Assembly: GCF_009731355.2 (NCBI RefSeq)
Contig: NZ_AP022810.1
Span: 310,001 to 374,000, forward strand
Direction of reading: 5' to 3'
DNA length: 64,000 nucleotides
Source of the DNA: Desulfuromonas sp. AOP6
GTDB taxonomy: Bacteria; Desulfobacterota; Desulfuromonadia; Desulfuromonadales; SZUA-540
A program made the position numbers and the translations under genes. This document shows, in pieces, positions 62,715 to 64,000 of the stretch (positions are counted from its first letter, which is position 1; every line of letters begins with the position of its first letter). Below the pieces are notes generated by a model. It had not been told where the DNA came from. It did no database searches and worked only from the letters and a program-made list of their open reading frames with translations.

Positions 62715-63170
62715 GGTTTGTTCAAGTTCGTCGTAAATATCTACACACCAAGTAACTTCATCGCTGAACCACCCGCCGAAAAACCAGTTTTGACCAAGGG
62801 CCTGGTCTATATTCATGTCTGTGCCGTCAGACCATTTAGTGTGAGTTCTAGCGCCAGCCTTCCGCGCTTTTTGAATGGATTCGGTTGAAAGCAGTAAACC
62901 ATATTGGGTCCCTATGGCAATTGCCATAATTGTCCCTGTTTTGTGATGAATGAGTGCTGGTGTTCCGTAGATTAGGCAACGAAAATCCGTTGGTAAACTC
63001 TTTCCAATTTCGTCCCAAATCCGCATCACGATGTCAGGGTGTGCACCCTGCCGCACATATGGGTTTTCAGCAGTATCGGGTGATTCGTATACGGGTGCCG
63101 CTTTTCGTTTTCCACGTGCAAGATATTTGAGAACAAGATCATTATTTTTGTTTGAATTTATGTTCTTCAT
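62709..63170 (-). CDS. Cassette gene: soluble protein of unknown function
   Basis: 153 residues from the ATG at 63170; a GTG six codons earlier lies in attC 26. Basic N-terminus, then VMRIWDEIGKSLPTDFRCLIYGTPALIHHKTGTIMAIAIGTQYGLLLS and a C-terminal NWFFGGWFSDEVTWCVDIYDELEQTT rich in Trp. No membrane helix. The IMAIAIGTQYGLLL strand pair suggests a small alpha/beta domain. Family not recognised. Confidence 0.76.
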   Translation of the reverse strand: MKNINSNKNNDLVLKYLARGKRKAAPVYESPDTAENPYVRQGAHPDIVMRIWDEIGKSLPTDFRCLIYGTPALIHHKTGTIMAIAIGTQYGLLLSTESIQKARKAGARTHTKWSDGTDMNIDQALGQNWFFGGWFSDEVTWCVDIYDELEQTT

Positions 63171-63186
63171 TTTATCTATTTTTGCC

Positions 63187-63289
63187 ACCTAACGGTAGTG
63201 ATAAGCGGCGGCGACGAAGCCTGCGAGAACCACGGAACTTTTATGAGAAGCACCGCGGTTTAACCGTCCGCTTGATTTGATTGTTAGGC
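63187..63289 (-). repeat. attC site 26 (part of duplicated cassette A)
   Basis: Boxes ACCTAAC and GTTAGGC, 103 bp. Confidence 0.92.
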
Positions 63290-63583
63290 GTTGTATTTAT
63301 TTTGGTAATATTTTTCGACTTCAGCACATGCCTTAAAAAAACTTTTTGAAACGTCCCAGTCACTCACACCCTGAAGAACACCAATTCCTGAATTTGAGAT
63401 GCGTGGGAGTTCCCCTGAAATTGCCATCTCTCTTATTCCATTTAAATATTGAATTATCTTTTTACAATGTTCGGCAAGCAGATCATTTTTTGTTTTTTGA
63501 GCGGCCAGAATTTCTTTTTCAGCTTCCAAAATCGCAACATCTATTATGGAGACAAATTCTGACGTTATCTTTTCTATGTTCAT
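63284..63583 (-). CDS. Duplicated cassette A gene, copy 2: small soluble protein
   Basis: 99 residues, same as the protein at 56934-57233. Cassette limits 63193-63595, 403 bases, equal to copy 1. Being nearer the presumed integrase end, this may be the more recently inserted copy, though that is inference. Confidence 0.8.
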   Translation of the reverse strand: MNIEKITSEFVSIIDVAILEAEKEILAAQKTKNDLLAEHCKKIIQYLNGIREMAISGELPRISNSGIGVLQGVSDWDVSKSFFKACAEVEKYYQNKYNA

Positions 63584-63589
63584 TTAAAC

Positions 63590-63708
63590 GCCTAACGGTT
63601 CATGATAACCGGCGGCGACGCGAAGTTTCGGCCACCACCGCAATTTTAGATTTTGCTTTTTCGTTTAGCACAGACGTATTTTCCGTCCGGTTGATTAAGT
63701 TGTTAGGT
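63590..63708 (-). repeat. attC site 27
   Basis: Boxes GCCTAAC and GTTAGGT, 119 bp; first full site from the right edge. Confidence 0.92.
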
Positions 63709-64000
63709 TCGTACGCAGAATGTAAATAATAAGCGTAATCGGAAATAAGATCGTAATGAAAATGGATGAAAACGCTATGAATTTAACTTGTTGTCTGATT
63801 TTCCAAATGCATGGATCACTCTGTAAAAATGATCTGTTCTTCTTACGGAAAAAGTAGATAAATTTTTCTGGTTCCTGCTGAAATTCGAAAGCGGCCGGAA
63901 TGTCTTTTTTGGCAACTTCGGGATATTTATTTCTAAATTTATAGAACAACCGATGGCTTTGGATGAAAAGTGCTATCCAATGCAAAAGAATTAAGACAAA
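63695..64000 (-). CDS. Cassette gene: membrane protein, N-terminus outside window
   Basis: At least 101 residues, open to the right edge. The frame reads FVLILLHWIALFIQSHRLFY at the visible start, which looks like the end of a membrane or signal segment, so the true start is probably beyond 64000; a TTG at 63985 is the only internal candidate. A charged middle (KFRNKYPEVAKKDIPAAFEFQQEPEKF) precedes a second membrane segment (FIAFSSIFITILFPITLIIYIL). The C-terminus is in attC 27. Confidence 0.7.
   Translation of the reverse strand, partial: FVLILLHWIALFIQSHRLFYKFRNKYPEVAKKDIPAAFEFQQEPEKFIYFFRKKNRSFLQSDPCIWKIRQQVKFIAFSSIFITILFPITLIIYILRTNLTT

Larger units (their letters stand above)
48760..64000 (-). 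mobile_element. Chromosomal integron cassette array (distal part, no integrase in window)
   Basis: About 27 attC sites separate small, AT-richer genes that are nearly all on the minus strand. In cassette orientation each attC follows the 3' end of its gene; its low-coordinate box is RYYYAAC (crossover box on the minus strand, G-TTRRRY) and its high-coordinate box GTTRRRY. Inside, most share the motifs GATAAGCGGCGGCGACG and CGTCCGCTTGATT, which pair to form the folded recombination substrate. The array runs off the right edge; by orientation attI and intI lie beyond 64000. The left end is decayed and stops near 48.8 kb. Confidence 0.93.

Noticed and set aside
53400-64000. CRISPR array
   Set aside because: Repeats are about 100 bases, imperfect, internally palindromic and separated by genes of variable length, which fits attC and not CRISPR.

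Overview
The window reads as chromosome of a Desulfuromonadales-type deltaproteobacterium (Geobacter/Desulfuromonas/Pelobacter relatives). Reasons: GC-rich backbone with strong Shine-Dalgarno sites, dense two-component, c-di-GMP and chemotaxis genes, two HesB/IscA-like proteins that must read an in-frame UGA as selenocysteine, and rubrerythrin, KatG and PerR defence typical of an anaerobe. The species cannot be fixed from sequence alone.

Layout. 1-3.6 kb: a GAF protein cut by the window edge, then an RCK (TrkA-N) protein and a CPA2 antiporter. 3.6-4.3 kb: a non-coding stretch rich in perfect palindromes. 4.3-7.7 kb: an OprP/OprO-type porin, a Cys-rich small protein, RdgC and a small membrane protein. 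7.7-16.4 kb: a second EF-G, a large uncharacterised protein, a PhnP-like hydrolase, a chemoreceptor, a CheX protein with MshEN-like repeats and a CheY. 16.6-17.3 kb: two selenoprotein genes that ordinary gene calling misses. 17.5-23.7 kb: ThiM, RecQ, cupin, radical SAM, DUF523/DUF1722, lipoprotein, PhnA. 23.9-29.3 kb: an envelope module (TPR protein, exported protein, two paralogous lipoproteins). 29.5-31.6 kb: YaiI, YaeQ, NlpE-like and SRPBCC proteins. 31.7-39.7 kb: a signalling locus with a hybrid kinase, an HD-GYP phosphodiesterase, a free PhnD-like binding protein and a PhnD-PAS-GGDEF fusion. 39.7-47.8 kb: lipocalin, PsiE, a peroxide-stress block (rubrerythrin, PerR, membrane protein, KatG, second PerR), an exported repeat protein and small stress-type genes.

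From about 48.8 kb to the right edge the base composition falls and the sequence becomes an integron cassette array. Small genes, almost all on the minus strand, are separated by about 27 attC sites (low-coordinate box RYYYAAC, high-coordinate box GTTRRRY, usually 88-119 bp). Orientation places attI and the integrase beyond position 64000. The left, oldest end is decayed. Two cassettes occur twice with identical lengths and ends exactly at the predicted crossover points. At least half of the cassette products are small membrane proteins without recognisable function; one cassette carries a plus-strand gene and one has no convincing gene. A RelB/ParE-type toxin-antitoxin pair sits near the distal end.

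The points most worth following are the two tandem selenoproteins, the cassette array, the PhnD-linked c-di-GMP locus, the CheX/MshEN-like fusion, and the twin PerR regulators flanking katG with palindromic operators at two promoters.
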